Shown here in pieces: positions 1 to 7,789 of a stretch of 41,297 nucleotides of DNA. How positions within the stretch are numbered: position 1 is the first letter of the stretch; each line of letters starts with the position of its first letter. Position numbers and translations under genes: made by a program. The stretch is taken from the NCBI GenBank assembly GCA_017481265.1, contig JAFUPK010000158.1:1-41297 (forward strand). The letters run 5' to 3'. The notes beneath the pieces are model-generated. The model was not told the origin of the DNA, did no database searches, and saw nothing but the letters and a program-made list of their open reading frames with translations. The stretch is from Clostridia bacterium (GTDB lineage Bacteria; Bacillota; Clostridia; Oscillospirales; CAG-272).

Positions 1-1
1 G

Positions 2-439
2 CTTGTATTTTTTGTCGCCGTTTCTGTTTTGGCGGGAATTCTGACACTATTCTCCTGCGATGGGATCTTTATAGTATGGCGTTTTGTTATGTGTCCGCCG
101 TTTACATTACCGCTGCTGTTCCTGCTTGCACTCGATATATTACTGTGTGGGATATTTGGAGTGATGCTTGCCTGCCTTGCCGTAGGAGGAAATGTCGGTG
201 ACAGCTTGATATGGTGCGTGGTTTCCTATATCCTCATCTTGTTTTGGTGTCCGCTTTCCTTGCTTGCTCGGGCATACATCCTGTCTGTTGCCGATCTTGC
301 TGCGGCTTCTGTTTGCTTTATCAGGTCACAGAGATGCTGCAACGGATTTAAGTATATTCGTGCGACTATTTTGGCTGTCGGACTCCTTATTATTGCATAT
401 TTTGCGTACATCAGCTTAGGTTTAGCATTACGGGCATAA
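2..439 (+). CDS. TspO/MBR-like membrane protein (5' end outside the window)
   Basis: The reading frame is open from the first bases, so the true start lies upstream and only the last ~145 residues are seen. The product is very hydrophobic with about four membrane segments. A PPFTLP motif followed by a helix, then a FWCPL motif, then a last helix with AYFAYISLGLAL, fits the layout of the TspO/MBR (tryptophan-rich sensory) family, whose members bind tetrapyrroles. Most of the tryptophans typical of that family are missing, so this would be a divergent member. The assignment is by eye and moderate; an unrelated small integral membrane protein is possible. A promoter lies downstream of it, so the next gene is transcribed separately. 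Confidence 0.5.
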   Translation, partial: LVFFVAVSVLAGILTLFSCDGIFIVWRFVMCPPFTLPLLFLLALDILLCGIFGVMLACLAVGGNVGDSLIWCVVSYILILFWCPLSLLARAYILSVADLAAASVCFIRSQRCCNGFKYIRATILAVGLLIIAYFAYISLGLALRA

Positions 440-475
440 ATAATACGTATTTTTTTGCATATTCTTTATAAGGTA

Positions 476-504
476 TTGACAAAATCGGATAAATGAATTA
501 TAAT
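476..504 (+). promoter_or_regulatory. Sigma-A promoter for the DUF4430-like lipoprotein gene
   Basis: TTGACA at 476-481, a 17-bp spacer and TATAAT at 499-504 form a perfect consensus promoter. Transcription would start near 511, and AACCGGAGG lies just before the ATG at 540. Confidence 0.85.
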
Positions 505-539
505 AGTTTCGGTAATATATAATTAACCGGAGGAAAACA

Positions 540-1046
540 ATGAAATTTATTAAATTTGCATCTCTCATTCTTGCTGTCACATTCCTGACGATCTTATTGC
601 CCGCTTGCGGAGAAGTAGTTACCGTAGATAATGTTCGCCTCGGTGTTATTCTTGTAAATACCAAGGGCGAGAAGGAAGCCTTTATTGATACCATGGTCTC
701 AGATATTAAGTCTGCAGACGGTGAGACTCCCAGCGTTCTTGATGCTGTAGTTCAGATTCTTGAGGAAAACGGAATTACATACAAGCTCGACAGTGAAGGC
801 GAGTCTATCAGAACTATTAAGGCAAAGTCCGAGAACACCAGAAACGGTTACTCCTATTATTGGGAATTTACTGTTGACGGAGAGCCCGGAAAGAGAGCAG
901 GTGATATGCCTGTTACAGAGAATGCTATTATTGTTTACTCCCTTGTTCCTTCTAAGGTAGCCGGAGGCGATGACGATGAGACATCCGAAGACGGCGAGGA
1001 TGTTGTTGAGGATACCGAAGAAGAGACCGAAGAGGCTGCTGAATAA
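540..1046 (+). CDS. Secreted lipoprotein with DUF4430-like (transcobalamin-type) domain
   Basis: This is a 168-residue exported protein. The N-terminus has a short basic segment, a hydrophobic core and an LPAC lipobox-like site with the candidate lipidated Cys near residue 23, so it is probably anchored on the outer face of the membrane. Residues ~35-137 (SVLDAVVQILEENGI, then YYWEFTVDGEPG and a terminal IIVYSLVP) resemble the DUF4430/transcobalamin C-terminal fold, found in cobalamin-binding and other surface proteins. The last ~25 residues are almost all Glu/Asp, an unusual acidic tail. A single-gene unit: strong promoter before it, hairpin terminator after it. The ligand is unknown; Pro at the -2 lipobox position is atypical. 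Confidence 0.7.
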   Translation: MKFIKFASLILAVTFLTILLPACGEVVTVDNVRLGVILVNTKGEKEAFIDTMVSDIKSADGETPSVLDAVVQILEENGITYKLDSEGESIRTIKAKSENTRNGYSYYWEFTVDGEPGKRAGDMPVTENAIIVYSLVPSKVAGGDDDETSEDGEDVVEDTEEETEEAAE

Positions 1047-1050
1047 GATT

Positions 1051-1082
1051 AAAAAAACGACCGTGTTTACGGTCGTTTTTTG
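1051..1082 (+). terminator. Rho-independent terminator of the lipoprotein gene
   Basis: A 9-bp stem (AACGACCGT / ACGGTCGTT, 1056-1064 with 1069-1077) and a 4-nt loop are followed by a T-run and preceded by an A-run. Confidence 0.9.
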
Positions 1083-1113
1083 ATGCGCTTTAAAAGCGTA
1101 ACGTTGCCTTGAT

Positions 1114-1155
1114 AAACAGAACACCGCAGGAATAATTCTCTGCGGTGTTCTGTTT
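1114..1155 (-). terminator. Hairpin terminator of the SPFH gene
   Basis: Perfect 16-bp inverted repeat (AAACAGAACACCGCAG at 1114-1129 with its complement at 1140-1155), loop of 10 nt, just past the stop codon of the minus-strand SPFH gene. The T-tail is short, so it may work mainly as an RNA-stabilising or bidirectional end. Confidence 0.7.
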
Positions 1156-1164
1156 AATGCTGTT

Positions 1165-2127
1165 TTACTGTTCTTCAAATCTGTCACAGCAGGGATCGAC
1201 CTCGGGTGGTGCTGCGGGAGCTTCGGCTTCCTTTGTGACATCACCGATTCCTGCAGTCTCGGAGAAAAGTACGTTAGCTTTTACTGCATTTACGGCATCT
1301 GTGGGAATAATGATCTTAGAGGCTTTTCCGTCAGCCATCTTAACGAGAGCCTCATACTTCTTGAGCTCGAGAACTGCAAGATCCGGAGCTGCCTCACGGA
1401 GAAGAGCAAGACCCTTAGCTTCGGCTTCCTTTGCAAGGAAGATTGCCTGGGCTTCGCCCTCAGCTCTTGCTATGCGTGCATCGCGTTCACCTTCGGCGGC
1501 GAGGATCATAGCCTGCTTTTCACCTTCTGCACGGGTAATTGAAGCAGCCTTGTGACCTTCTGCCTGAAGAAGAGTCTCACGTCTGTCGCGCTCTGCCTTC
1601 ATCTGCTTTTCCATTGCATTTTGTATCTCTGCGGGAGGCATTATGTTTTTCAGCTCTACGCGGCTGACCTTGATACCCCACTGGTCTGTAGCTTCGTCAA
1701 GGATCGCAGTCATCTTACCGTTGATGGTGTCTCTTGATGTCAGTGTGCCGTCAAGCTCAAGCTCTCCGACGATGTTGCGAAGAGTCGTAGCCGTAAGATT
1801 CTCAAGGGCGCTTATAGGGTTCACAGCTCCATATGTGTATAGCTTTGAGTCATAAATGCGGAAGAAGACTACGGTGTCGATCTGCATTGTGACATTATCC
1901 TTAGTAATAACGGGCTGAGGTGGAGAATCGAGGAACTGCTCCTTTAAGGTAATGCGCTTTGTCACCTTTTCAATGAACGGTATCTTAATGTGAATACCTG
2001 CTCCCCATGTTGTCTTGTATTTTCCGAGAAATTCGATAACATCCTCATTTGCCTGAGGAACGATGCGGATGTTTGCAATGATGATAAGAAACAGTACCGC
2101 GATAATTGTGATGATGACACCTGTCAT
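1165..2127 (-). CDS. SPFH/Band 7 (stomatin/paraslipin-like) membrane protein
   Basis: A 320-residue membrane-anchored scaffold protein of the stomatin/QmcA-like SPFH family. One N-terminal transmembrane segment (residues ~3-20) is followed by the Band 7 domain (VPQANEDVIEFLGKY, TKDNVTMQIDTVVFFRI, LRNIVGELELDGTLTSRDTI) and then an Ala/Glu-rich coiled coil with repeated RAEGE/AAEGE units (~residues 180-240). Such proteins oligomerise in membrane microdomains and often pair with NfeD or a protease. No NfeD partner is present here. The C-terminal end is Ala/Pro/Glu-rich with a CC pair. It lies 63 bp downstream of the DUF1015 gene on the same strand and may be co-transcribed or use its own weak promoter in the gap. 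Confidence 0.9.
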   Translation of the reverse strand: MTGVIITIIAVLFLIIIANIRIVPQANEDVIEFLGKYKTTWGAGIHIKIPFIEKVTKRITLKEQFLDSPPQPVITKDNVTMQIDTVVFFRIYDSKLYTYGAVNPISALENLTATTLRNIVGELELDGTLTSRDTINGKMTAILDEATDQWGIKVSRVELKNIMPPAEIQNAMEKQMKAERDRRETLLQAEGHKAASITRAEGEKQAMILAAEGERDARIARAEGEAQAIFLAKEAEAKGLALLREAAPDLAVLELKKYEALVKMADGKASKIIIPTDAVNAVKANVLFSETAGIGDVTKEAEAPAAPPEVDPCCDRFEEQ

Positions 2128-2146
2128 AATTTTGCCGCCTTTCTTA

Positions 2147-2176
2147 TTAGAATTATATTGTTTAGAATTATATTGT
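2147..2176. repeat. Tandem 15-bp direct repeat carrying two minus-strand -10-like boxes
   Basis: TTAGAATTATATTGT occurs twice in perfect tandem (2147-2161 and 2162-2176). Read on the minus strand each copy holds a TATAAT. ATAACA (complement of 2174-2179), 16 bp upstream of the -10 box at 2152-2157, could be a weak -35 for the SPFH gene. Confidence 0.5.
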
Positions 2177-2190
2177 TATCAGGTTGCGCT

Positions 2191-3420
2191 TTACTCTGCA
2201 ATGCGTCGAGCCTCGAGATAATATCTCTTGCTTCTTGCATCACCCATGGAGAAGGTCTTTCTCGGCATGGGACCGTTTTTTATATAGGTGAATAGCTTCG
2301 ACTTGTCAAAACCCTCGAACATAAATGCCACCGAATTCTCATTTTCGGCAAGCGCACGGAGCTCGCTTTCTCCGTGGATATAGTCGCAAACGCCTGCATT
2401 TTCGGTAAGGTATGCGTCAATGAAATTCTGCAGCGTGCCTACAGTCATGTCATGGGTGGTTTTGGTGAAGCGAAGAGTATTTTCTGCATCTGCAGTAATG
2501 AGTCTGATGCTTTGATCACCTGCGCCATCCGAGGTGATTTCACCAAGCGCAGACAAGAGCTTTTTGACATCTACACCTTTGAGTATTCTGTGGATAGGCT
2601 CAAATTCAATTGCTTCATCGTAAATTGAAACCACCTCACAAAGTGCATATCTTGCGGGGTGATGCATAGCCACTTCTTTTCCGAGCTTTGCCTTTATCAT
2701 CTCAAAATGGCTCTTAGCCGCGGCAAGCGAGTGATTTCCGTCTCCTACAGCATAGGGAAGTGAAGCAGAGCTTTCATTTTTTGATATTGCCTGTACAAGC
2801 TTTTCTGTGAGCTCTCCTTCAATAGCATACCCCTTGATATGTCCGCCACCCTGCATCAGTTCAAAGTCGTAAAGCACGTTTTCTTCATTTGCAAGGGACT
2901 TTGCTGTTTCAAAGAGTCCGGTTACGTCATCGGCAAAAACCATGATGTGGGGAAGCTCTATAACAGCCTCTGCGCGCAGTGCGCGTCTTGCCGGGATACG
3001 TTCTGCTACGGTCTGCTCGGTTGCGCGGACAGCGGAACTTGAATCTGCGGCATAGTCGTAATGCTCAAGGTCAAGCTTTCCGAGAATACCGCGTCTTATC
3101 TTACCGTCAGACAGTGTGCGCTCAATATAGATATATCCATTTACTTCTTTGGTAAGGGGGGAACTTGAAAGCGCTGACATCTTAGACTTGAAATCAGCGG
3201 TTTTTTCTGCTTCACGGTCAGTTCCGAGGAACGCTTCCGGAAGTATATAATCATATGTTGACGGTGTACCGTTTATTATGCTCTCTGTTTGATTCCAATA
3301 AGAGAGATCCGAAGTGAACTGGTCGCAGGCGATGACAGACCATTTCTCAAATTCTTTGCTGCTCTTAACATAGTCAGGAAGAAGAATATCGGCTGTGGAA
3401 AAGATGCATTCTGGGGTCAT
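2191..3420 (-). CDS. DUF1015 family protein
   Basis: A 409-residue soluble protein of the widespread DUF1015 (COG4198) family, near the usual family length. Family signatures visible: an N-terminal DILLPDYVKSSKEFEKWSVI segment, a central RATEQTVAERIPARRALRAEA block followed by ELPHIMVFADD, and VGDGNHSLAAAKSHFE, the most conserved family motif. The biochemical role is not established from sequence; in other genomes such genes often lie near serine-biosynthesis genes, which is not the case here. It is divergent from an aspartate kinase gene and shares an intergenic region with two consensus promoters. The ATG at 3420 has GAGG about 8 nt upstream. Confidence 0.85.
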   Translation of the reverse strand: MTPECIFSTADILLPDYVKSSKEFEKWSVIACDQFTSDLSYWNQTESIINGTPSTYDYILPEAFLGTDREAEKTADFKSKMSALSSSPLTKEVNGYIYIERTLSDGKIRRGILGKLDLEHYDYAADSSSAVRATEQTVAERIPARRALRAEAVIELPHIMVFADDVTGLFETAKSLANEENVLYDFELMQGGGHIKGYAIEGELTEKLVQAISKNESSASLPYAVGDGNHSLAAAKSHFEMIKAKLGKEVAMHHPARYALCEVVSIYDEAIEFEPIHRILKGVDVKKLLSALGEITSDGAGDQSIRLITADAENTLRFTKTTHDMTVGTLQNFIDAYLTENAGVCDYIHGESELRALAENENSVAFMFEGFDKSKLFTYIKNGPMPRKTFSMGDARSKRYYLEARRIAE

Positions 3421-3464
3421 TTTTTGAGCCTCGCTTTTTGAGAGTTTATAGATTTATTGAATAG

Positions 3465-3493
3465 ATTATAGCATTTGAAGTTCTTGTTGTCAA
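3465..3493 (-). promoter_or_regulatory. Sigma-A promoter for the DUF1015 gene
   Basis: On the minus strand, TTGACA (3493-3488), a 17-bp spacer and TATAAT (3470-3465) form a perfect consensus promoter pointing at the ATG at 3420. Confidence 0.8.
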
Positions 3494-3498
3494 TATAC

Positions 3499-3505
3499 TG
3501 TCGAA
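3499..3505 (+). promoter_or_regulatory. Possible Spo0A box between divergent promoters
   Basis: TGTCGAA matches the 7-bp Spo0A box exactly. It sits 5 bp upstream of the -35 of the DUF1015 promoter and ~44 bp upstream of the aspartate kinase -35. A 7-mer will occur a few times by chance in 41 kb, so only the position makes it notable. Confidence 0.3.
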
Positions 3506-3548
3506 GAATCTCATCAAAACTAATGCCTATATTTGTTGAAATGTTACA

Positions 3549-3577
3549 TTGACATTCTTCACGGGAATAAATATAAT
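3549..3577 (+). promoter_or_regulatory. Sigma-A promoter for the aspartate kinase gene
   Basis: TTGACA (3549-3554), 17-bp spacer and TATAAT (3572-3577). The predicted start of RNA near 3584 excludes the upstream GTG at 3583 and supports the ATG at 3610, leaving a leader of only ~26 nt. Confidence 0.85.
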
Positions 3578-3609
3578 ATATAGTGAATTTTTATATTTTG
3601 AGGTTTGCT

Positions 3610-4944
3610 ATGGATAATTATATAAATAACTGTGTCAAGGTAGTCAAGTTTGGAGGAAGCTCACTTGCAGACGCTGAGCAGTTTAAAAAGGTACGTGACA
3701 TTATTCTCGATGATCCCTGCCGACGTTATGTAGTTCCCTCGGCTCCCGGAAAGCGCTTCAAGGAGGACGATAAGGTTACGGATCTTCTGTATGCCTGCTA
3801 TAATCTTTCTGCTCAGGGAGAGCCTATTGATGATGTGTTCAATAAGATCGTTGAGAGATACGATTCTATCGTAAACGCACTTAATGTCGATCTCGATCTC
3901 TCCGATGAATACCTTCATATAAAGTGGTCCATCAAGCATCACGCCGGACGTGACTATGCGGCAAGCCGCGGTGAGTATCTTAACGGTAAGATACTTGCGT
4001 CCTACCTTGGCTATGATTTTGTAGACCCAACAGTGTTTATCAAGTTTGCCGACGACGGTCTTTTTGATTCCGAAATGACAAACACTCTCCTTTCTGCAAA
4101 GCTTGCTAAGCACGAAAAGGCGGTAATTCCCGGATTTTATGGCTCCATGCCCAACGGAACCATCAAGACCTTCTCTCGCGGCGGTTCCGATATCACAGGC
4201 TCCATCGTTGCAAGAGCTGTAGGTGCTGACATTTACGAGAACTGGACTGACGTTGACGGCTTCCTTATGGCTGATCCCCGTATCGTTGATGATCCCAAGG
4301 TCATCTCCACTATCACATACAGAGAGCTTCGCGAGCTTTCCTATATGGGTGCAGGCGTTCTCCACGAGGATTCTATTTTCCCTGTACGAGTTGCAGGAAT
4401 TCCCATCAATATCAGAAACACAAACAACAAGAACAGCCGCGGTACTATGATCGTTCCCGCTTCCGACGAGTTTGATACCTCAAGCATAATTACAGGTATT
4501 GCAGGTAAGAAAGGCTTTTCCGTACTTACTATTGAAAAGGCACTTATGAACTCTGAGACAGGCTTCGGTCGCAAGGTGCTTGAGGTCATCGAGGAGGAGG
4601 GCATCTCCTTTGAGCATCTTCCTTCCGGTATCGACACCATGAGCGTTGTTCTCAATACTCATGAGATAGACGAGCACAGAAAGGCTATCAAGGAAGCTAT
4701 CTGTGAGGCTGTAAATCCCGACGCCGTGTCCATTGAGGACGGTCTTGCACTCATTGCTGTTGTGGGTCGTGCTATGCCCAAGGCAAAGGGAACTGCTTAC
4801 AGAGTGTTTAAAGCCGTTGCAGAGGCTGATATAAATATCAAGATGATCGACCAGGGCTCATCTGAGCTCAATATCATCCTTGGTGTTGATGAGGCTGATT
4901 TCAATGCCGCACTCAATGCTATCTACTACGAATTTGTTAAGTAA
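3610..4944 (+). CDS. lysC: Aspartate kinase
   Basis: Catalyses ATP-dependent phosphorylation of L-aspartate, the first step towards lysine, threonine, methionine, diaminopimelate and, in spore formers, dipicolinate. The 444-residue product has the N-terminal KFGGSS nucleotide-binding motif, the kinase core with FSRGGSDITGSIVARA and a WTDVDGFLMADPR substrate loop, and two C-terminal ACT domains (~residues 305-444, including FSVLTIEKALMN and SSELNIILGV) that usually give feedback control. It is a single-domain kinase, not fused to homoserine dehydrogenase. The start is the ATG with GAGG six bases upstream, as the promoter position rules out the upstream GTG. No lysine riboswitch fits in the leader. 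The isozyme type (LysC, ThrA-like or DapG-like) cannot be fixed from sequence. Confidence 0.93.
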   Translation: MDNYINNCVKVVKFGGSSLADAEQFKKVRDIILDDPCRRYVVPSAPGKRFKEDDKVTDLLYACYNLSAQGEPIDDVFNKIVERYDSIVNALNVDLDLSDEYLHIKWSIKHHAGRDYAASRGEYLNGKILASYLGYDFVDPTVFIKFADDGLFDSEMTNTLLSAKLAKHEKAVIPGFYGSMPNGTIKTFSRGGSDITGSIVARAVGADIYENWTDVDGFLMADPRIVDDPKVISTITYRELRELSYMGAGVLHEDSIFPVRVAGIPINIRNTNNKNSRGTMIVPASDEFDTSSIITGIAGKKGFSVLTIEKALMNSETGFGRKVLEVIEEEGISFEHLPSGIDTMSVVLNTHEIDEHRKAIKEAICEAVNPDAVSIEDGLALIAVVGRAMPKAKGTAYRVFKAVAEADINIKMIDQGSSELNIILGVDEADFNAALNAIYYEFVK

Positions 4945-4949
4945 GAAAA

Positions 4950-4980
4950 TCAAGACCACCGAGATTATCGGTGGTCTTGA
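4950..4980. terminator. Bidirectional terminator between aspartate kinase and HIT genes
   Basis: Perfect 13-bp inverted repeat (TCAAGACCACCGA, 4950-4962 with 4968-4980) with a 5-nt loop between convergent genes. Confidence 0.8.
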
Positions 4981-4985
4981 ATAAA

Positions 4986-5384
<399 letters not shown>

Positions 5385-5436
5385 TCAAGACTTTAGATAA
5401 CCTTTTGAAGCTGTGTATCGGCAGAAGGGAGCTGTT

Positions 5437-6249
5437 ATGCGTAAAATATTTGATATACATACTCACATATATCCCGAAAGGATAGCCGCAAAAGCCTCTG
5501 TGAATCTCGGACATTTCTATAATTTCGTAGTTGAGGGTGAAGGAACCTACGCGGCTCTCGAAAGAACGGGGGCTGAGTCCGGAGTGTTCGGATTCCTCCT
5601 TCTCGGAGTTGCTACAAACCCCACTCAGGTGGAAAGTGTAAACGATTTTATTGCAGAAACCGTTAAGCTTTCGAGAGAGAGAGGGTTTTCTACCTACGGA
5701 TTCCTCGGAATGCATCAGGATCATCCCGATTTTAGTACAGAGCTTGACCGAGCTGTTGCAAAGGGACTTTCGGGAGTAAAGATACATCCGGATATTCAAG
5801 GTGTCGACATTGATGACAAGCGCCTTTATGAGCTGTATTCACTTATTGAGGGTAAGCTCCCTCTGTATCTGCATATGGGTGATGACAGACCCGAATATCG
5901 ATTCTCGTCTCCCTCAAAGCTTGCGAAAGTGCTTGCCGAATTTCCTCGCCTTACCGTAGTGGCGGCTCATCTCGGCGGTTACCGCGCATGGGATGAGGCT
6001 GTAGAGTGTCTTGCGGGACGGGAAAATGTTTGGTACGATACCTCAAGTGCGCTTTGGGCAATGACTCCCGAATATGCCGACAGCATCATATCAAAGCTCG
6101 GTACCGAAAGACTTATGTTCGGCACAGATTACCCTGTGAAGAATACTGATGAGGAAGTACGGCGTGTGCTTGCGCTTCGTTTGACCGAGGAAGAAAGAGA
6201 AGCTGTATTTTATAAAAATGCACTCAGATTTTTCGGTGCCAAGGAATGA
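5437..6249 (+). CDS. Amidohydrolase family protein (TIM-barrel metal-dependent hydrolase, COG2159-like)
   Basis: A 270-residue soluble TIM-barrel hydrolase or decarboxylase. Signatures: DIHTHIYPE at the N-terminus (metal-binding HxH), HMGDD near the middle, VAAHLGGYRAWDEA with a likely metal-ligand His, YDTSS, and FGTDYPV with the catalytic Asp near residue 230. Some members of this superfamily decarboxylate aromatic acids, others hydrolyse cyclic amides; the substrate cannot be told here. The ATG at 5437 is preceded by AAGGGAG, a better site than the in-frame upstream start. No terminator follows before the structured repeat region. Confidence 0.85.
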   Translation: MRKIFDIHTHIYPERIAAKASVNLGHFYNFVVEGEGTYAALERTGAESGVFGFLLLGVATNPTQVESVNDFIAETVKLSRERGFSTYGFLGMHQDHPDFSTELDRAVAKGLSGVKIHPDIQGVDIDDKRLYELYSLIEGKLPLYLHMGDDRPEYRFSSPSKLAKVLAEFPRLTVVAAHLGGYRAWDEAVECLAGRENVWYDTSSALWAMTPEYADSIISKLGTERLMFGTDYPVKNTDEEVRRVLALRLTEEEREAVFYKNALRFFGAKE

Positions 6250-6267
6250 AAGGCTGAACGGTAGCTG

Positions 6268-6372
6268 GCGTGAAAGTACAAATAATCTTAGTTTAAGAAA
6301 AAGCTGTTTCACGCGCAAACAAACACTAAAAATCAATAGTCCGATTTTTGTCTGCTTCGCAGACACGTGTTT
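6268..6372. repeat. Structured tandem repeat, unit 1 (~105 bp)
   Basis: The unit starts with GCGTGAAA (6268-6275), which pairs with TTTCACGC (6307-6314) around a 31-nt variable loop. The 70 bp from 6303 to 6372 are identical to 6410-6479. Inside the constant part, AAAAATC/GATTTTT (6328-6334, 6343-6349) and GTCTGC-TTC-GCAGAC (6350-6364) form two hairpins enclosed by AAACAC/GTGTTT (6321-6326, 6367-6372), a possible three-way junction. Confidence 0.85.
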
Positions 6373-6373
6373 A

Positions 6374-6479
6374 GCGTGAAAGGGTTGTATAGTTATCACA
6401 TAATGTATTGCTGTTTCACGCGCAAACAAACACTAAAAATCAATAGTCCGATTTTTGTCTGCTTCGCAGACACGTGTTT
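6374..6479. repeat. Structured tandem repeat, unit 2 (~106 bp)
   Basis: Same design as unit 1: GCGTGAAA (6374-6381) pairs with TTTCACGC (6414-6421) around a 32-nt loop unrelated in sequence to that of unit 1, followed by the same 70-bp constant part (6410-6479). The loop bases differ while the arms are kept, which suggests that pairing matters. No reading frame is supported; the 274 bp between the flanking genes hold only these units and a small CAGCC-GTA-GGCTG hairpin just before the next gene. Confidence 0.85.
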
Positions 6480-6523
6480 GTTTCATATTTTTTTGTGCAG
6501 CCGTAGGCTGAATGGAGATTAAT

Positions 6524-7588
6524 ATGAAATACTTATCATACTGGGACAAGCTGTCTGAGGAAAGAAGACCGATAATACTTTACGGAACGGGAAACGGTGC
6601 CGATAAGATACTGAATGCTTGCGAAAACTATAACATTAAGGTGTCGGGCGTTTTTGCTTCGGATGGCTTTGTAAGAGACCGATATTTCCGTGACATGAAG
6701 GTCTTTTCCCATGATGAGATACGCCGCACCTTCGGCGATGATATTGTTGTCCTTCCTGCATTCGGTACCGTGAGAGATGATGTGATCGACTTCTTTTGTA
6801 AGCTTGACTCACTTCACGATATGATAATACCTGAGGTGCCTTTGTACGGCGGAGGAATCTTCGACGGCGAGCATCTTGATGCCGAATATTCAAAGCTTGA
6901 GACTGTATATAATGCATTGTCGGACGAATATTCCCGCGAGCTGTTTGCTGACGTGATCAGATTCCGCCTGACGGGAAAGCTGCAGTATTTAAGCAGGTGC
7001 GAAGCGGTACGGGATTCATATAAAGCTATGCCTTTTTCAAATAGGGTTGAGACAGCTCTTGACGGTGGTGCCTTTAAAGGAGACAGCGCCGCTGATATGC
7101 TTGCATCGTTTCCGAATATTAAACGCATCTTTGCACTTGAGCCCGATCCCTCCACCTTTAAAAAGCTTTCGTTATTTGCTGATTCGACAGAAGGCGCGGT
7201 CGTCCCCGTAAATGCCGCGCTCAGTGACCGTGTCGGCGAAAGCGACTGTGTTTCATCGGGAAGTCGCGGCAGCGGAATTTCCGGAAGGAACCGTCGTGCG
7301 AAAAATATCGTTATACGTACAGAGACCGTCGACTCCATTTGCCATGACGAAAAAATAGATTTTTTGAAGCTTGATGTTGAAGGCTTTGAGAGGGAAGCCC
7401 TTAAAGGTGCATCGAATACCCTTCGCAGAGACAGACCTGCCCTTGCAGTGTCGCTATACCATAGAACAGATGATATTACCGACCTTGCTCTTTTGTCGGC
7501 AGAGCTGCTCGGAAAATGCCGTATGTACCTTCGCCGCCCAAAATGTATTCCTATGTGGGATCTGACTTTATTTGCCGATCCTGTTTGA
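6524..7588 (+). CDS. FkbM family methyltransferase
   Basis: A 354-residue protein in two parts. The N-terminal ~120 residues start with IILYGTGNGADKIL, a Rossmann-like glycine-rich motif. The C-terminal part (~170-354) is an FkbM-type SAM-dependent methyltransferase: ALDGGAFKGDSAADML (SAM motif I), RIFALEPDPSTFKKL (motif II acidic residue) and FLKLDVEGFEREALKGA, the FkbM signature. Such enzymes O-methylate sugars or natural products. No glycosyltransferase or polysaccharide genes lie beside it. The ATG at 6524 has GGAG six bases upstream; the ATG at 6512 lacks a good RBS. It stands alone between the structured repeats and a terminator. Confidence 0.88.
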   Translation: MKYLSYWDKLSEERRPIILYGTGNGADKILNACENYNIKVSGVFASDGFVRDRYFRDMKVFSHDEIRRTFGDDIVVLPAFGTVRDDVIDFFCKLDSLHDMIIPEVPLYGGGIFDGEHLDAEYSKLETVYNALSDEYSRELFADVIRFRLTGKLQYLSRCEAVRDSYKAMPFSNRVETALDGGAFKGDSAADMLASFPNIKRIFALEPDPSTFKKLSLFADSTEGAVVPVNAALSDRVGESDCVSSGSRGSGISGRNRRAKNIVIRTETVDSICHDEKIDFLKLDVEGFEREALKGASNTLRRDRPALAVSLYHRTDDITDLALLSAELLGKCRMYLRRPKCIPMWDLTLFADPV

Positions 7589-7607
7589 GAACGATCAATA
7601 TTACACT

Positions 7608-7640
7608 AAAGGCTCACGAACGATTCGGGAGCTTTTTTCT
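7608..7640 (+). terminator. Probable terminator after the FkbM gene
   Basis: AAAGGCTC...GAGCTTTTTT forms an imperfect hairpin ending in a T-run. Confidence 0.55.
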
Positions 7641-7698
7641 TTGTTGACCAATCTCTATTGAAAAAATGCAAAAAATATAATACAATTATGCATTGGCT

Positions 7699-7727
7699 TT
7701 GACAAAGAAGCATTTTTGTGATATAAT
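7699..7727 (+). promoter_or_regulatory. Sigma-A promoter for the cdaA operon
   Basis: TTGACA (7699-7704), 17-bp spacer, TATAAT (7722-7727). It is the only strong promoter seen before the long run of plus-strand genes beginning with cdaA. Confidence 0.88.
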
Positions 7728-7789
7728 TAAAGTGTATTATTGTCTTTTTTTGCGAAGCATTGCTTGATGATGGACAGGAGGTATTTTTG

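Noticed and set aside
3555..3609. Lysine riboswitch or T-box before aspartate kinase
   Set aside because: The promoter leaves a leader of about 26 nt, far too short for either.
3661..4365. 234-codon minus-strand open frame inside the aspartate kinase gene
   Set aside because: Lies opposite a highly conserved kinase domain; no family resemblance.
6303..6479. Two identical repeats with a 37-bp spacer as a CRISPR array
   Set aside because: Only two copies, each 70 bp with internal hairpins, and no cas genes; the spacer contains part of the repeat's own stem.
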